The translations under genes were made by a program, and so were the position numbers. DNA of 22,107 nucleotides, from assembly GCA_027294925.1 (NCBI GenBank), contig JAPULM010000111.1:1-22107 (forward strand), read 5' to 3'. The stretch comes from a bacterium (GTDB lineage: Bacteria > Tectomicrobia > Entotheonellia > Entotheonellales > Entotheonellaceae). Of the stretch, positions 14,576 through 22,107 are shown piece after piece (positions within the stretch are counted from its first letter, which is position 1; each line of letters opens with the position of its first letter). The notes beneath the pieces are model-generated. The model did no database searches and was not told the origin of the DNA. It saw nothing but the letters and a program-made list of their open reading frames with translations.

Positions 14576-15491
14576 GCGTCGCCTCCCATTCCAAATGTGA
14601 TTTGATGGCTTCCAGGTGGCTGATGGCCTGGTTGCGGGCTGTGGCGTCCAGTGGGTGCAGGCTATAGCGCGCTTGTTCGAATAAGCCGATAAGGCCGGCA
14701 AATGCGTCCAGCGGCACATTGACGCCTTGCATGGCTGCGCCCATGTATTCTTGCGGCGTGAGATAATCGTAAGCCGGTACGCCATGGTCTTCCAGTAGAT
14801 GCTCTAGGCGGGCATAGCAGGCAATAATCGATTGACGCGGATCGTTGTGTTGTTGCAATTCTCGTAGGCCGGCGGTCACCGCCCGGCGTACCCGTCTGGT
14901 ACGCGGATCTTCATGCTCTGAATCCGCTATGGCAGGCTGGTGGCGGTCGTATAAGACCCAAAGAGCGAGAACTGCCAAGCCGCCATAGATGAGCAAAACG
15001 GTGACAAATAGGGTGTAGCCTGTGATGGGGGACTCTATCTGGCGTAATAGTGACTTCGCACCTTTTGACAGTAATTCCGGCGCTGCGCTTAGGTCGCGCC
15101 GCCACTGCTCTAGCCATTCGAACATTGGGGCACCATAGCGTATCAGCCACACCACGACTAGCACCAGGACAGTGCAGGAGACAAAGGTGTTGAGCAGGAG
15201 TTGCCAGGGGGTCCTGGCAGCTTCTGGCTGATGTTGTTGCGGTAGCTCAGATGACCGTTTGCGGCGTTGCATAAACGAGGCGAGAAGCGTCAGCCCCACA
15301 CCGGCTAAAGCCACCAGGCCCATAATAATGTAAAGTGGCGTGGGCAGAGCGGGAAGCAGAAGAAAGCCGTGCTGATTGGCATCGCCGAGTTGTAGGGTTA
15401 ATGACAAGCCGCTAACGAAGATGAAGGCACTCAACCCTACCGCGCCGAGGAGTATCCCGTAAGTGATATGACGTTGTGGTATAGAGGCCAT
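14559..15491 (-). CDS. DUF4129-domain membrane protein
   Basis: A 310-residue membrane protein, first gene of the cluster. It has an N-terminal hydrophobic helix (about 10-35), a second at about 45-65, a third at about 90-110 and a fourth at about 165-190 (LFVTVLLIYGGLAVLALWVLY). The cytosolic C-terminal DUF4129 domain shows the family pattern: ACYARLEHLLEDHGVPAYDYLTPQEYMG and LIGLFEQARYSLHPL. In many genomes DUF4129 is fused to a transglutaminase domain in MoxR/DUF58 operons; here the transglutaminase is absent. The start at ATG 15491 is preferred because it begins a helical membrane segment; a TTG at 15560 would add 23 residues without family match. Confidence 0.8.
   Translation of the reverse strand: MASIPQRHITYGILLGAVGLSAFIFVSGLSLTLQLGDANQHGFLLLPALPTPLYIIMGLVALAGVGLTLLASFMQRRKRSSELPQQHQPEAARTPWQLLLNTFVSCTVLVLVVVWLIRYGAPMFEWLEQWRRDLSAAPELLSKGAKSLLRQIESPITGYTLFVTVLLIYGGLAVLALWVLYDRHQPAIADSEHEDPRTRRVRRAVTAGLRELQQHNDPRQSIIACYARLEHLLEDHGVPAYDYLTPQEYMGAAMQGVNVPLDAFAGLIGLFEQARYSLHPLDATARNQAISHLEAIKSHLEWEATLATRN
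14582..14587 (-). promoter_or_regulatory. Shine-Dalgarno site supporting a TTG start
   Basis: GGGAGG in mRNA sense lies 6 nt before the TTG at 14575-14573, inside the end of the DUF4129 gene. No ATG or GTG has a comparable site in this frame. Confidence 0.6.
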
Positions 15492-15528
15492 GTGACGTTG
15501 GATCTCCTCGCTGGACGGTTTGGACGCT

Positions 15529-15548
15529 GTTACTCTACACCAAGTAAC
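15529..15548. promoter_or_regulatory. Small palindrome between divergent genes
   Basis: GTTACT (15529-15534) and AGTAAC (15543-15548) form 6-bp inverted arms with an 8-bp spacer, midway between the DUF4129 gene and the CofD-like gene, which diverge. It could be an operator for either side. No clear -35/-10 pair was seen nearby, and chance occurrence is possible. Confidence 0.25.
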
Positions 15549-15648
15549 ATGGTGAATCAAGATTGAGTGCGATGGCTTGAAATGGTGCTACTCTGAGAGA
15601 TTTGCTAATATATCAGGTAACGATGTGATACGTTGGAGTGGGACTGTG

Positions 15649-16641
15649 ATGCGTATTGTGACGTTAGGCAGTGGTACCGGACAGGCTGTGCTATTGCGCG
15701 GATTACGCGCTTATACCTGTCAAGTGACAGCGGTCGTAGGGGTGACGGACAACGGTGGGCATAGCGGCCAACTGCGTCGTGCCTTGCATATGCCGCAAGT
15801 GGGCGATACGCGTCAATGTCTGAGCGCATTGATGGCAGAGCAGTCGGTGTGGGGACAACTTTTGCGCCATCGTTTTGCGGACGGCGACATACGGGGCCAA
15901 AGCGTTGGCAATCTTATGTTGGCTGCCTTGGCCGAGCAGTATGGGCGTCTGTCGACAGCAGTAGCTGAGGTGTGTCGAGCGGCAGGTGTTGTGCAGCGTG
16001 TGTTTCCCGTGACGGACGCCGACGTCCAGATTGGCGCCGAATTTGACGATGGCCGCAGCATCATTGGTGAGTGGCAAATTATTCAGCGCACGCCGCGTTG
16101 TGCGGTCAAACGGTTGTTTCTCACGCCTCCGGCGGCTGCTCATCCGCAAGTGTTGGCGGCTATCGCTGAAGCAGATGTGTTGGTCTGCTGTGCGGGATCG
16201 TTACTTACCGGTATGACGCCGGTGTTGTTGCCTGATGGTATGCGTGATGCGATTACCGCCAGTCAAGCACGCTGCATATACGTTTGCAATATCATGACCC
16301 AGCCAGGCCAAACCGACGGTTTTAGCGCTAGCCAGCATGTGATATGGTTAGAACACTATTTGGGACGTCCGCTTGATATGTTGGTGTGCCACCAGGGTAT
16401 GTTACCTACGGTATTGGTCGAGTGCTATGCTGAGCAAGGCGCCTTACCGGTTGTGAATGATCTGCAAGACATGGCAGTTCCTGTATACCAGGCAGATTTG
16501 ATTGAGCATCCCGATGCTGAGACGATACGTGCCTACACACGGGCGCAAGGGGCAGGTATGCAGGCGGGATTACATTTGATGCGTCACGACTCGGCGAAGT
16601 TGGCCGCCTTGATTATGCAGTTGGCTGCGGAGAGTGCTTAA
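15649..16641 (+). CDS. CofD/YvcK-family protein (gluconeogenesis factor-like)
   Basis: A 330-residue Rossmann-type protein of the family that includes YvcK (a UDP-sugar-binding factor needed for wall synthesis on gluconeogenic carbon) and archaeal CofD. Visible marks are the N-terminal GSGTGQAVLLRGL, GVTDNGGHSGQLRR with GDTRQCLSAL, GSLLTGMTPVLLP, and NIMTQPGQTDGFSASQH. The usual YvcK motif is TDDGGSSGRLR, so Asp-to-Asn and Ser-to-His changes are present in the presumed ligand loop. ATG 15649 is chosen since MRIVTLGSGTG matches family N-termini and GGAG lies about 11 nt upstream. As no other F420 genes are seen, the YvcK role is more likely than CofD. It is followed by a terminator and separate from the next gene. 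Confidence 0.82.
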   Translation: MRIVTLGSGTGQAVLLRGLRAYTCQVTAVVGVTDNGGHSGQLRRALHMPQVGDTRQCLSALMAEQSVWGQLLRHRFADGDIRGQSVGNLMLAALAEQYGRLSTAVAEVCRAAGVVQRVFPVTDADVQIGAEFDDGRSIIGEWQIIQRTPRCAVKRLFLTPPAAAHPQVLAAIAEADVLVCCAGSLLTGMTPVLLPDGMRDAITASQARCIYVCNIMTQPGQTDGFSASQHVIWLEHYLGRPLDMLVCHQGMLPTVLVECYAEQGALPVVNDLQDMAVPVYQADLIEHPDAETIRAYTRAQGAGMQAGLHLMRHDSAKLAALIMQLAAESA

Positions 16642-16667
16642 CGCCGCCCAGACGGGTTGTCGATGAT

Positions 16668-16690
16668 GGCGCTAAGGCGCCTGTATTTTT
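16668..16690 (+). terminator. Intrinsic terminator after the CofD-like gene
   Basis: GGCGC (16668-16672) and GCGCC (16677-16681) form a 5-bp GC-only stem with loop TAAG, followed by TGTA and five T residues. It lies 27 nt after the stop codon and just before the next promoter, where a terminator is expected. The stem is short, so efficiency may be modest. Confidence 0.6.
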
Positions 16691-16692
16691 CG

Positions 16693-16722
16693 TTGACAGA
16701 TGTCACCTTTGGTGAGTATGCT
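16693..16722 (+). promoter_or_regulatory. Sigma-70-type promoter of the acyl-CoA ligase gene
   Basis: A perfect TTGACA (16693-16698), 18-bp spacer and TATGCT (16717-16722) stand about 60 nt before the ligase ATG. It follows directly on the terminator of the preceding gene, so the ligase is probably its own transcription unit. Confidence 0.65.
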
Positions 16723-16783
16723 GCAGCGACTTTCGAACACGCTATAGCATTATTTTTGAATTGGTTATAGATGGAGGATTAGT

Positions 16784-18379
16784 ATGGCGCCTGAAAGCGC
16801 GCTCGGCGATTTCTATCGAGCTGCCGTCGACATTCCGGAAATCCCTTTTGGCGAAATGCTTTGGGAGACTGCGCAGCGTTTTCCAGAGCGGACGGCGGTG
16901 ATTTTTCAAGGACAACGCATTTCCTACCGGGAGCTCGACGGACTGGCTAGTGGGTTTGCTAATGCGTTAGCCAATTTAGGGGTGAGAAAGGGCGATCGGG
17001 TTGCACTCTATATGACCAATCGTCCGGAGTACATTATTAGCCTGTACGGTATTGCCCGCCTGGGTGCGGTGTTTACGCCGATGAATCCGACCTATAAAGA
17101 GGCGGAGATCTCGCACCAGCTCAATGACGCGGATGTGCTGGCGATCGTGGTGCAGGAATCACTTTATGCGCAGGTGAAGTTGATATGGCCGCGGATCAAA
17201 AACTTGAAACATGTGATTGTGGTTGGACAGCAGGCCGAAGAAGGCACCCACTTGTTTCGCGACTTGGTTCGCCAAGCCTCGCCCAAGCATCCGCCGCAGG
17301 TGCCGTTGGCTTGGACATCGGATTTGGTGGCGTTGCCTTATTCGAGCGGCACGACGGGTATGCCGAAGGGGGTTATGTTGACGCACCAAAATCTGGTGTC
17401 CAACAACATTCAACTGATCTCAAGCGGGCGGATTACCGAGCAGGATACGCTCTTGATATTCCTGCCACTCTACCACATTTACGGAATTGCGTTGATCTGT
17501 GGTGGTCTCTATGCCGGCGCCACCTTGGTGATCATGGAGGCGTTTGATCTTGAACGCTCCCTTTCCCTCGTACAGCAATATGGGGTGACGCTTTACTATG
17601 CAGTGCCGCCAATTCTGATCGCGCTGGATAATTATCTGGACTTGAAGCGGTTTGACCTCTCGTCTATTCGCTATATTATGGTAGGCGCTGCGCCGTTGGC
17701 ACCGGAGGTGGCGCAACGTGTGCAAGAAAAAACCGGCGTGCGCGTTCTGCAGGGATATGGGCTTACCGAAGCGTCTCCGATAACGCATCTGAATCCAGTT
17801 GATCAGGGCGAGATCAAGCTTGATTCCGTTGGTGTAACAGTGCCGAACCAGGATCAGAAAATTGTTGATTTGGAGACTGGAGAACGCGAGCTTGAGGTCG
17901 GCGAAGTTGGTGAGTTGGTGGTGCGGGGACCGCATGTGATGCAGGGTTATTGGAAAGCCGCTGAGGAGACGGCACAGACGTTGCGAGATGGATGGTTACA
18001 CACCGGTGATATTGGGCGGATTGATGCCGATGGCTATGTTTACATTGTTGACCGCAAGAAAGAAATGATTAAATACAAGGGCTTCTCGGTTGCCCCTGCG
18101 GAAGTGGAAGCGGCTCTATTTCAACATCCAGCTGTGTCTGATTGTGTGGTGATTGGTAAGCCTGACGCTGAGGCCGGTGAAATTCCCAAAGCGGTTGTGA
18201 TGTTGCGTCCGGGGGAAGGGGTGTCGGCGGAAGACCTGATGGCGTTTGTGGAAAGTCGTATCGCCGGTTATAAGAAGGTACGTGAGGTCGAGTTCGTCAC
18301 GATGATTCCGAAGACCGCCTCAGGGAAAGTACTGCGGCGGGTGCTCATTGAAGCAGAACGCAGCAAGGCCGAGGCCTGA
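16784..18379 (+). CDS. Acyl-CoA ligase (AMP-forming), long-chain fatty acid type
   Basis: A 531-residue soluble member of the ANL superfamily. It would activate a carboxylic acid with ATP through an acyl-adenylate and then form the CoA thioester. The P-loop-like motif YSSGTTGMPKGVMLTH is at residues 186-201; GYGLTEASP and HTGDIGRIDADGYVYIVDRKKEMIKYKG give the later core motifs; the C-terminal catalytic lysine is in PKTASGKVLRR. Fatty acids (FadD-like) or aryl acids (4-coumarate ligase-like) are both possible, as subgroup assignment needs pocket modelling. GGAGG lies 6 nt before the ATG. With the mutase nearby it could feed acyl-CoA metabolism, but the two are 9.7 kb apart with many unrelated genes between. 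Confidence 0.9.
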   Translation: MAPESALGDFYRAAVDIPEIPFGEMLWETAQRFPERTAVIFQGQRISYRELDGLASGFANALANLGVRKGDRVALYMTNRPEYIISLYGIARLGAVFTPMNPTYKEAEISHQLNDADVLAIVVQESLYAQVKLIWPRIKNLKHVIVVGQQAEEGTHLFRDLVRQASPKHPPQVPLAWTSDLVALPYSSGTTGMPKGVMLTHQNLVSNNIQLISSGRITEQDTLLIFLPLYHIYGIALICGGLYAGATLVIMEAFDLERSLSLVQQYGVTLYYAVPPILIALDNYLDLKRFDLSSIRYIMVGAAPLAPEVAQRVQEKTGVRVLQGYGLTEASPITHLNPVDQGEIKLDSVGVTVPNQDQKIVDLETGERELEVGEVGELVVRGPHVMQGYWKAAEETAQTLRDGWLHTGDIGRIDADGYVYIVDRKKEMIKYKGFSVAPAEVEAALFQHPAVSDCVVIGKPDAEAGEIPKAVVMLRPGEGVSAEDLMAFVESRIAGYKKVREVEFVTMIPKTASGKVLRRVLIEAERSKAEA

Positions 18380-18448
18380 CAGTGCTGTACGGCGGCAGAT
18401 AAAGTGCGCCTTCCGTATGGGCTAACTGACTGTATTGCGGAAAAGACC

Positions 18449-18477
18449 TTGCAAGCTCCTAAGGCTTTCGGTATAGT
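18449..18477 (+). promoter_or_regulatory. Promoter of the zinc-ribbon/lipoprotein pair
   Basis: TTGCAA (18449-18454), a 17-bp spacer and TATAGT (18472-18477) match sigma-70 elements at the ideal distance, about 80 nt before the small ORF. No terminator for the ligase gene was seen in the same gap. Confidence 0.5.
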
Positions 18478-18556
18478 CGTCACGATGTCCTGTATTTCGT
18501 CATTCCTTTAGTGATCGTAAGGTCTCATCTCATCCCTTATACAGTGGAGTACCTTC

Positions 18557-18802
18557 ATGGATATGGAGCCCCTTGAGGTCAGTGAACTCATCCATGCCGT
18601 GTGGGAGCTACGCCAAGCTTCGTTACAGCTTGGCGAGTCGGTCGGTACGAAATTTCTCTGCCCCAATTGTGAGCAGATGAAGCCCTTTGCCGGGGAAAAT
18701 GCCCTCGACTATTATAATGCCTGTGGTATTGTCGTGGTGTGCAATGAATGCCTACTGGATTTCAATGCCCGATGTGATGTTGAACGCGTGAAACAGATGT
18801 GA
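18557..18802 (+). CDS. Small cysteine-rich (zinc-ribbon-like) protein
   Basis: An 81-residue protein with a helical N-terminal third and a CPNC (Cys35, Cys38) ... CNEC (Cys62, Cys65) arrangement, with further Cys56 and Cys73. Two CxxC knuckles about 24 residues apart are the usual layout of a zinc ribbon, so binding of one zinc is likely. I know no named family. GTGGAG lies about 8 nt before the start. Its TGA overlaps the GTG start of the following lipoprotein (GTGA), which suggests joint expression. Function is unknown; nucleic-acid or protein binding would be a guess. Confidence 0.75.
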   Translation: MDMEPLEVSELIHAVWELRQASLQLGESVGTKFLCPNCEQMKPFAGENALDYYNACGIVVVCNECLLDFNARCDVERVKQM

Positions 18803-19584
18803 CCGTGAAGCTATCTCGAGCGTACACCATATGCTGGCTTGGTTGTATTTTATTACTTCTTGGGCTAGCGGGCTGTGAACCGCTGTATCAATCTTATCAA
18901 TTTACCGAAGCGCTGCAAACCGAGCTGCCGATAACCGTCGTCAATGATGAGGTTTGGGTTACCTCTATCCCTGCGGGGGCAGATGTATACGTCCAGCCTT
19001 TCGACCCAGAGCGTGTGCCTTCGCATGCCATAGCGCCTGAAATGTGGCGGGGTAAAACCCCTTTGCGTTTCACCTTGTCGCCGGGAACTTATTGGATTGA
19101 ACTGGCTTTAGACGCTGAGGTGTTCGAAAACTATTTCTCGCCGCCTTATGATGATGCGCAGTTTGAACAGGACGGCGCAGTTTCGGAGGCTCTATTATTT
19201 CAGCCGTTTGCGCCGGGCGAGAAGCGTCGTGTGTTGCGTTATTACCGCCTGGAGAAACAACAGCAGGGCCACACCCTGATTGCGCTCTTCCATCCGCGTG
19301 GTGAGCCGCTAGAGCGGGTTGCCGCCCTCTATCCGCAGCAGGAACAGTACCAGGTTGCGTCTGAACAGCTTCGCAACCTGCTTGAGCGCGCGCAAGTGCC
19401 GCCAGATGTGCAAGATCAGTTTGTTACTCTGCTCAAACGCGGTGGTAAGGCGGTCTGGCGCGTGCGCGACACCTATAAGGTGTCGCTGGAGTTGCAATCG
19501 CAGGCTGTCTCCGGGCATGTAATTATGTTGTATAGCAGAGCGCCGATGCCTGACCCACTGATTCCGGATGGAGGGGGGTTTTAG
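18799..19584 (+). CDS. Lipoprotein with PEGA-like domain
   Basis: A 261-residue envelope lipoprotein. The N-terminus (basic VKLSR, hydrophobic CWLGCILLLLG, then lipobox LAGC with Cys at about residue 28) is a type II signal. Residues about 52-110 resemble a PEGA domain (VWVTSIPAGADVYVQ...GKTPLRFTLSPGTYWIELAL), a beta fold of surface and S-layer-associated proteins. The rest is mixed alpha/beta with no recognised family. The GTG at 18799 overlaps the previous stop; a GTG at 18805 is an alternative start. It converges with serS and overlaps its end by 4 bp. The location (outer or inner membrane) cannot be told apart with certainty; Glu at position +2 after the Cys does not suggest the Asp-type inner-membrane signal. 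Confidence 0.75.
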   Translation: MTVKLSRAYTICWLGCILLLLGLAGCEPLYQSYQFTEALQTELPITVVNDEVWVTSIPAGADVYVQPFDPERVPSHAIAPEMWRGKTPLRFTLSPGTYWIELALDAEVFENYFSPPYDDAQFEQDGAVSEALLFQPFAPGEKRRVLRYYRLEKQQQGHTLIALFHPRGEPLERVAALYPQQEQYQVASEQLRNLLERAQVPPDVQDQFVTLLKRGGKAVWRVRDTYKVSLELQSQAVSGHVIMLYSRAPMPDPLIPDGGGF

Positions 19585-20846
19585 GTGATCTCCTGTAGCC
19601 CGCCCATATAGGGCTGCAAAACTTCTGGAATCGCCACACTGCCGTCAGCTCTCTGGTAGAGTTCCAATAACGGTATGAGGATACGGGGAGAGGCGATAAC
19701 TGTATTATTCAGCGTGTGTGTGAAACGGATGCTACCATCTTTTTCTCGATAGCGCATTTTGAGACGTCGAGCCTGAAAGTCGTGAAATATTGAGGCCGAA
19801 TGGGTTTCGCTGTAAGCCTGCCGGCTTGGCATCCAGGTTTCGATATCATATTTTTTTACTTGCGGCACACCTAGATCCCCGCCACACACCAGCACCACGC
19901 GATAGGGCAATCCGAGTGCCTGTAAGACTTCCTCAGCATTATGCAGAATGTGTTCGTGTTCACGGCTTGAAACCTCCGGGTCATTGGCGCAAATTACCAC
20001 TTGCTCGACTTTTTGAAACTGGTGGATGCGATAGAGCCCTCGGGTATCTTTTCCGTAGGTGCCTGCTTCTCGGCGATAGCAGTTGGACAGGCCGACGTAA
20101 TACTTAGGGAGTTCATCGGCGCGGAGAATTTCATCGGCATGATAAGCCGTGATGGGAACCTCAGCCGTACCGATGAGATTGACTTCGTCAGCAGGAATCC
20201 GGTAAGCTTGATCCTGTCCTGCCGGAAAATAGGCCGTGCCGACCATCACCTCATCTTTTACCAACTGCGGTACAATAAATGGTGTAAAACCTTTGCGCAC
20301 CATGTGATGGAGGGCAAACTGCAACACGGCATATTCGAGCAGAGCAGCCGCGTTTTTTAAGAAATAGGTGCGGCTGCCGGCGAGCTTGACACTACGCGGG
20401 ATGTCAATAATGTCAAGCCGTTCACCGAGTTCAACATGATCACGCGGAGTGAAATCGAAGTGGGGCAATGCGCCCCAGGTGCGCAGTAGGACATTGTCGG
20501 CATCGGTGGCGCCTTCCGGTACCTCATCAGCAGGTACATTTGGGACCTGTAACATCAGGTCTTGGAAAGTAGCTTCGACTTCACGTAAGGTGATTTCCAG
20601 TTGTTTGCTTTCCCCTGCCACTTCTTTCATACGCGCGATGGCTGCTTGTCTGGCTTCGCCTTGCAGAGTTGGGATCTCTTTCGAGGTCTTATTGCGTAAC
20701 GCTTTCAAACCTTCGACTTGCGAGATCAATTGTCGGCGTTGCTCATCGACTTTGAGCAGCTGATGGATGTCGATATCGATGTGTTTTTTACGGGCGCCAT
20801 TTTGTACCAGCTCGTGATGCTCGCGGATGAACCTAATGTCCAGCAT
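19581..20846 (-). CDS. serS: Seryl-tRNA synthetase
   Basis: A 421-residue class II synthetase that charges tRNA-Ser, and would also charge selenocysteine tRNA with serine as the first step of Sec synthesis. The N-terminal coiled-coil arm (about 28-105) binds the long variable arm of the tRNA. The class II motifs are present: YRREAGTYGKDTRGLYRIHQF as motif 2, and the FTHTLNNTVIASPR end as motif 3. The serine-site strand reads THSASIFHDFQARR where many enzymes have SSCSNCTDFQARR. The start ATG 20846 has GGAAG 8 nt upstream and gives the standard MLDIRFIRE; the frame's extra 12 N-terminal codons have no family match. It lies 69 bp downstream of purB on the same strand. Confidence 0.96.
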   Translation of the reverse strand: MLDIRFIREHHELVQNGARKKHIDIDIHQLLKVDEQRRQLISQVEGLKALRNKTSKEIPTLQGEARQAAIARMKEVAGESKQLEITLREVEATFQDLMLQVPNVPADEVPEGATDADNVLLRTWGALPHFDFTPRDHVELGERLDIIDIPRSVKLAGSRTYFLKNAAALLEYAVLQFALHHMVRKGFTPFIVPQLVKDEVMVGTAYFPAGQDQAYRIPADEVNLIGTAEVPITAYHADEILRADELPKYYVGLSNCYRREAGTYGKDTRGLYRIHQFQKVEQVVICANDPEVSSREHEHILHNAEEVLQALGLPYRVVLVCGGDLGVPQVKKYDIETWMPSRQAYSETHSASIFHDFQARRLKMRYREKDGSIRFTHTLNNTVIASPRILIPLLELYQRADGSVAIPEVLQPYMGGLQEIT

Positions 20847-20915
20847 GGAAATATCTTCCGTTTGTTGGTTTCGCGGCCTCAACGCTACGTGGCTGAGAGC
20901 AAAGAAAGGAAATGG

Positions 20916-22107
20916 TCAGACGCGTGTTTCCACCGCATTGCCTAAAAGGATGCTATAGCGCTCTCGTAGAGGCTGATAGACGTCTTGTAGAAACTCATCA
21001 ACTTGTTGGGTAGACCGGCCGATATACGCCTCTGCTGCCGGCTGCTTGGGCAGTTGCTCCAGAAGTGCAGCAAAGACCGGATTCTCTCGCAGACGTTGCA
21101 AGAGATCATTGGCGCCGCCTTCGACTCGCATGTGGTGCCAGGTTTCCATCGCATGCTGACGAATTTTCTCATGCAGGTCCTGTCGATCCCCGGCTGCTTT
21201 TACCCCTTCCATCATGAGGTTTTCAGCCATCAGGAAAGGGAGGAATTCTGCCACCCGTTTGGCCATCACTGCCGGATAGACGACCAGACCACTCGCCACC
21301 TCCTGGTATAGGATGAGGATAGCGTCTGTGGCCAGAAAGGCTTCGGGAATACTCAGGCGTTTATTTGCCGAATCGTCAATGGTGCGTTCAAACCACTGCC
21401 CGGCAGCTGTAAAGGCCGGGTTGAGTCCGCTACAAATAACGTGACGTGCCAGCGCTGCCATGCGTTCGCTGCGGATGGGATTGCGTTTGTAAGCCATCGT
21501 GGAGGAACCGACCTGGTGACTACCAAACGGTTCTTCCAGTTCACCCACGCTTTGTAGCAGGCGAATGTCGTTACTAAATTTATGCGTTGATTGTGCGATA
21601 CCCGAGAGAACATTCAGCACGCGGCTGTCATATTTGCGTGGGTAAGTTTGGCCCGTCACTGGAAGCGTGTGGTCAAAGCCCATTTTTTCGGCCACCCGCC
21701 GATCAATCTGTTTGACCTGTTCAGCGTTATTGTTGCATAACTGAAGGAAACTTGCCTGGGTTCCGGTGGCGCCTTTGGCCCCACGAAATTGTAACGTCTC
21801 CAGGCAGTGTTCAAGATCTTCCAGGTCAAACGTCAGATCTTGCAGCCATAACACGGCGCGACGGCCTACCGTGGTGAGCTGAGCAGGTTGAAAATGCGTG
21901 TAGCCTAGAGCAATCAGATCGCGATGCGACTCGGCAAACAGGGCCAGCGCTTCCATCGTGTTGACCAGGCGCGTGCGGATGAGATGTAGCGCTTCGCGCA
22001 TCTGAATGAGGTCGGTGTTATCACCGACAAATGCACTGGTGGCGCCTAGGTGAATGATGCCTCGAGCGTTGGGACATTGCTCGCCATAGGCGTGGATATG
22101 CGCCATG
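20916..22107 (-). CDS. purB: Adenylosuccinate lyase, animal-type subgroup (5' end missing)
   Basis: The C-terminal 397 residues of a fumarase-superfamily lyase, cut by the window edge at its N-terminal part. It removes fumarate from SAICAR and adenylosuccinate in purine synthesis. Visible are the region-2 motif GYTHFQPAQLTTVGRR with the catalytic His, TGTQASFLQL, and the signature loop GSSTMAYKRNP with the catalytic Ser. GAKGATGTQ, GQWFERTIDDSANKR and GDRQDLHEKIR match the eukaryote-like ADSL subgroup rather than the E. coli or Bacillus types. In the signature loop Ala replaces the usual Pro (MPYKRNP), a position that does not touch catalysis directly. It precedes serS, separated by 69 bp. 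Confidence 0.94.
   Translation of the reverse strand, partial: MAHIHAYGEQCPNARGIIHLGATSAFVGDNTDLIQMREALHLIRTRLVNTMEALALFAESHRDLIALGYTHFQPAQLTTVGRRAVLWLQDLTFDLEDLEHCLETLQFRGAKGATGTQASFLQLCNNNAEQVKQIDRRVAEKMGFDHTLPVTGQTYPRKYDSRVLNVLSGIAQSTHKFSNDIRLLQSVGELEEPFGSHQVGSSTMAYKRNPIRSERMAALARHVICSGLNPAFTAAGQWFERTIDDSANKRLSIPEAFLATDAILILYQEVASGLVVYPAVMAKRVAEFLPFLMAENLMMEGVKAAGDRQDLHEKIRQHAMETWHHMRVEGGANDLLQRLRENPVFAALLEQLPKQPAAEAYIGRSTQQVDEFLQDVYQPLRERYSILLGNAVETRV

Noticed and set aside
14576..14785. Longer version of the small membrane protein starting at 14785
   Set aside because: The added 70 residues overlap the DUF4129 gene in another frame and look non-coding (WTPQPATRPS type sequence), while TTG 14575 has a strong ribosome binding site.

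Overview
The window (about 53% GC) looks like a chromosome segment of an uncultured Gram-negative bacterium. RlpA carries a SPOR domain and an export signal, a PEGA-domain lipoprotein is present, and genes are packed in short runs on both strands, often overlapping by a few bases. HflX has the long N-terminal extension, PyrF is the type 2 form, and PurB resembles the animal-type enzyme. I would guess a Desulfobacterota, NC10 or Tectomicrobia-like lineage, but the sequence alone does not settle this. UGA is an ordinary stop codon here (pyrF, the DUF457-type gene, the acyl-CoA ligase gene and the zinc protein gene end with it).

Layout, left to right. The 3' end of pyrF and hflX (+), the latter apparently starting at AUU. 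An IclR regulator with a palindromic operator, then a class IV aminotransferase resembling IlvE (+). Convergent rlpA (-). A divergent adenosylcobalamin-dependent acyl-CoA mutase (+) with a 43-nt hairpin in its leader. Two small unassigned ORFs (-). rtcB and archease (-). A DUF457/YdjM-type membrane protein (+). A five-gene (-) cluster: DUF4129 protein, small membrane protein, MoxR ATPase, DUF58 protein, membrane protein. A CofD/YvcK-like protein and an acyl-CoA ligase (+), each with recognisable signals. A zinc-ribbon miniprotein coupled to a lipoprotein (+). Finally serS and the truncated purB (-).

The main discovery candidate is rtcB. The RNA ligase reading frame (9834 to 8380, minus strand) is interrupted once, by an in-frame UGA exactly where RtcB has its invariant metal-binding cysteine (Cys98 in Pyrococcus horikoshii). 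A perfect 6-bp hairpin with a GGUC loop follows 15 nt after the UGA. Its apical part (A-GGUC-U) matches that of the E. coli fdhF SECIS, and its distance fits bacterial SECIS rules. All other catalytic residues are intact. The simplest reading is a selenocysteine-containing RtcB, with Sec as a ligand of the catalytic Mn2+ centre, made together with archease. I am not aware of a described Sec-RtcB, but I could not search for one.

A second point of interest is the acyl-CoA mutase. It keeps the residues that bind the substrate carboxylate and the cobalamin-ligand His, but it has replaced several otherwise conserved residues around the adenosyl/substrate cavity.
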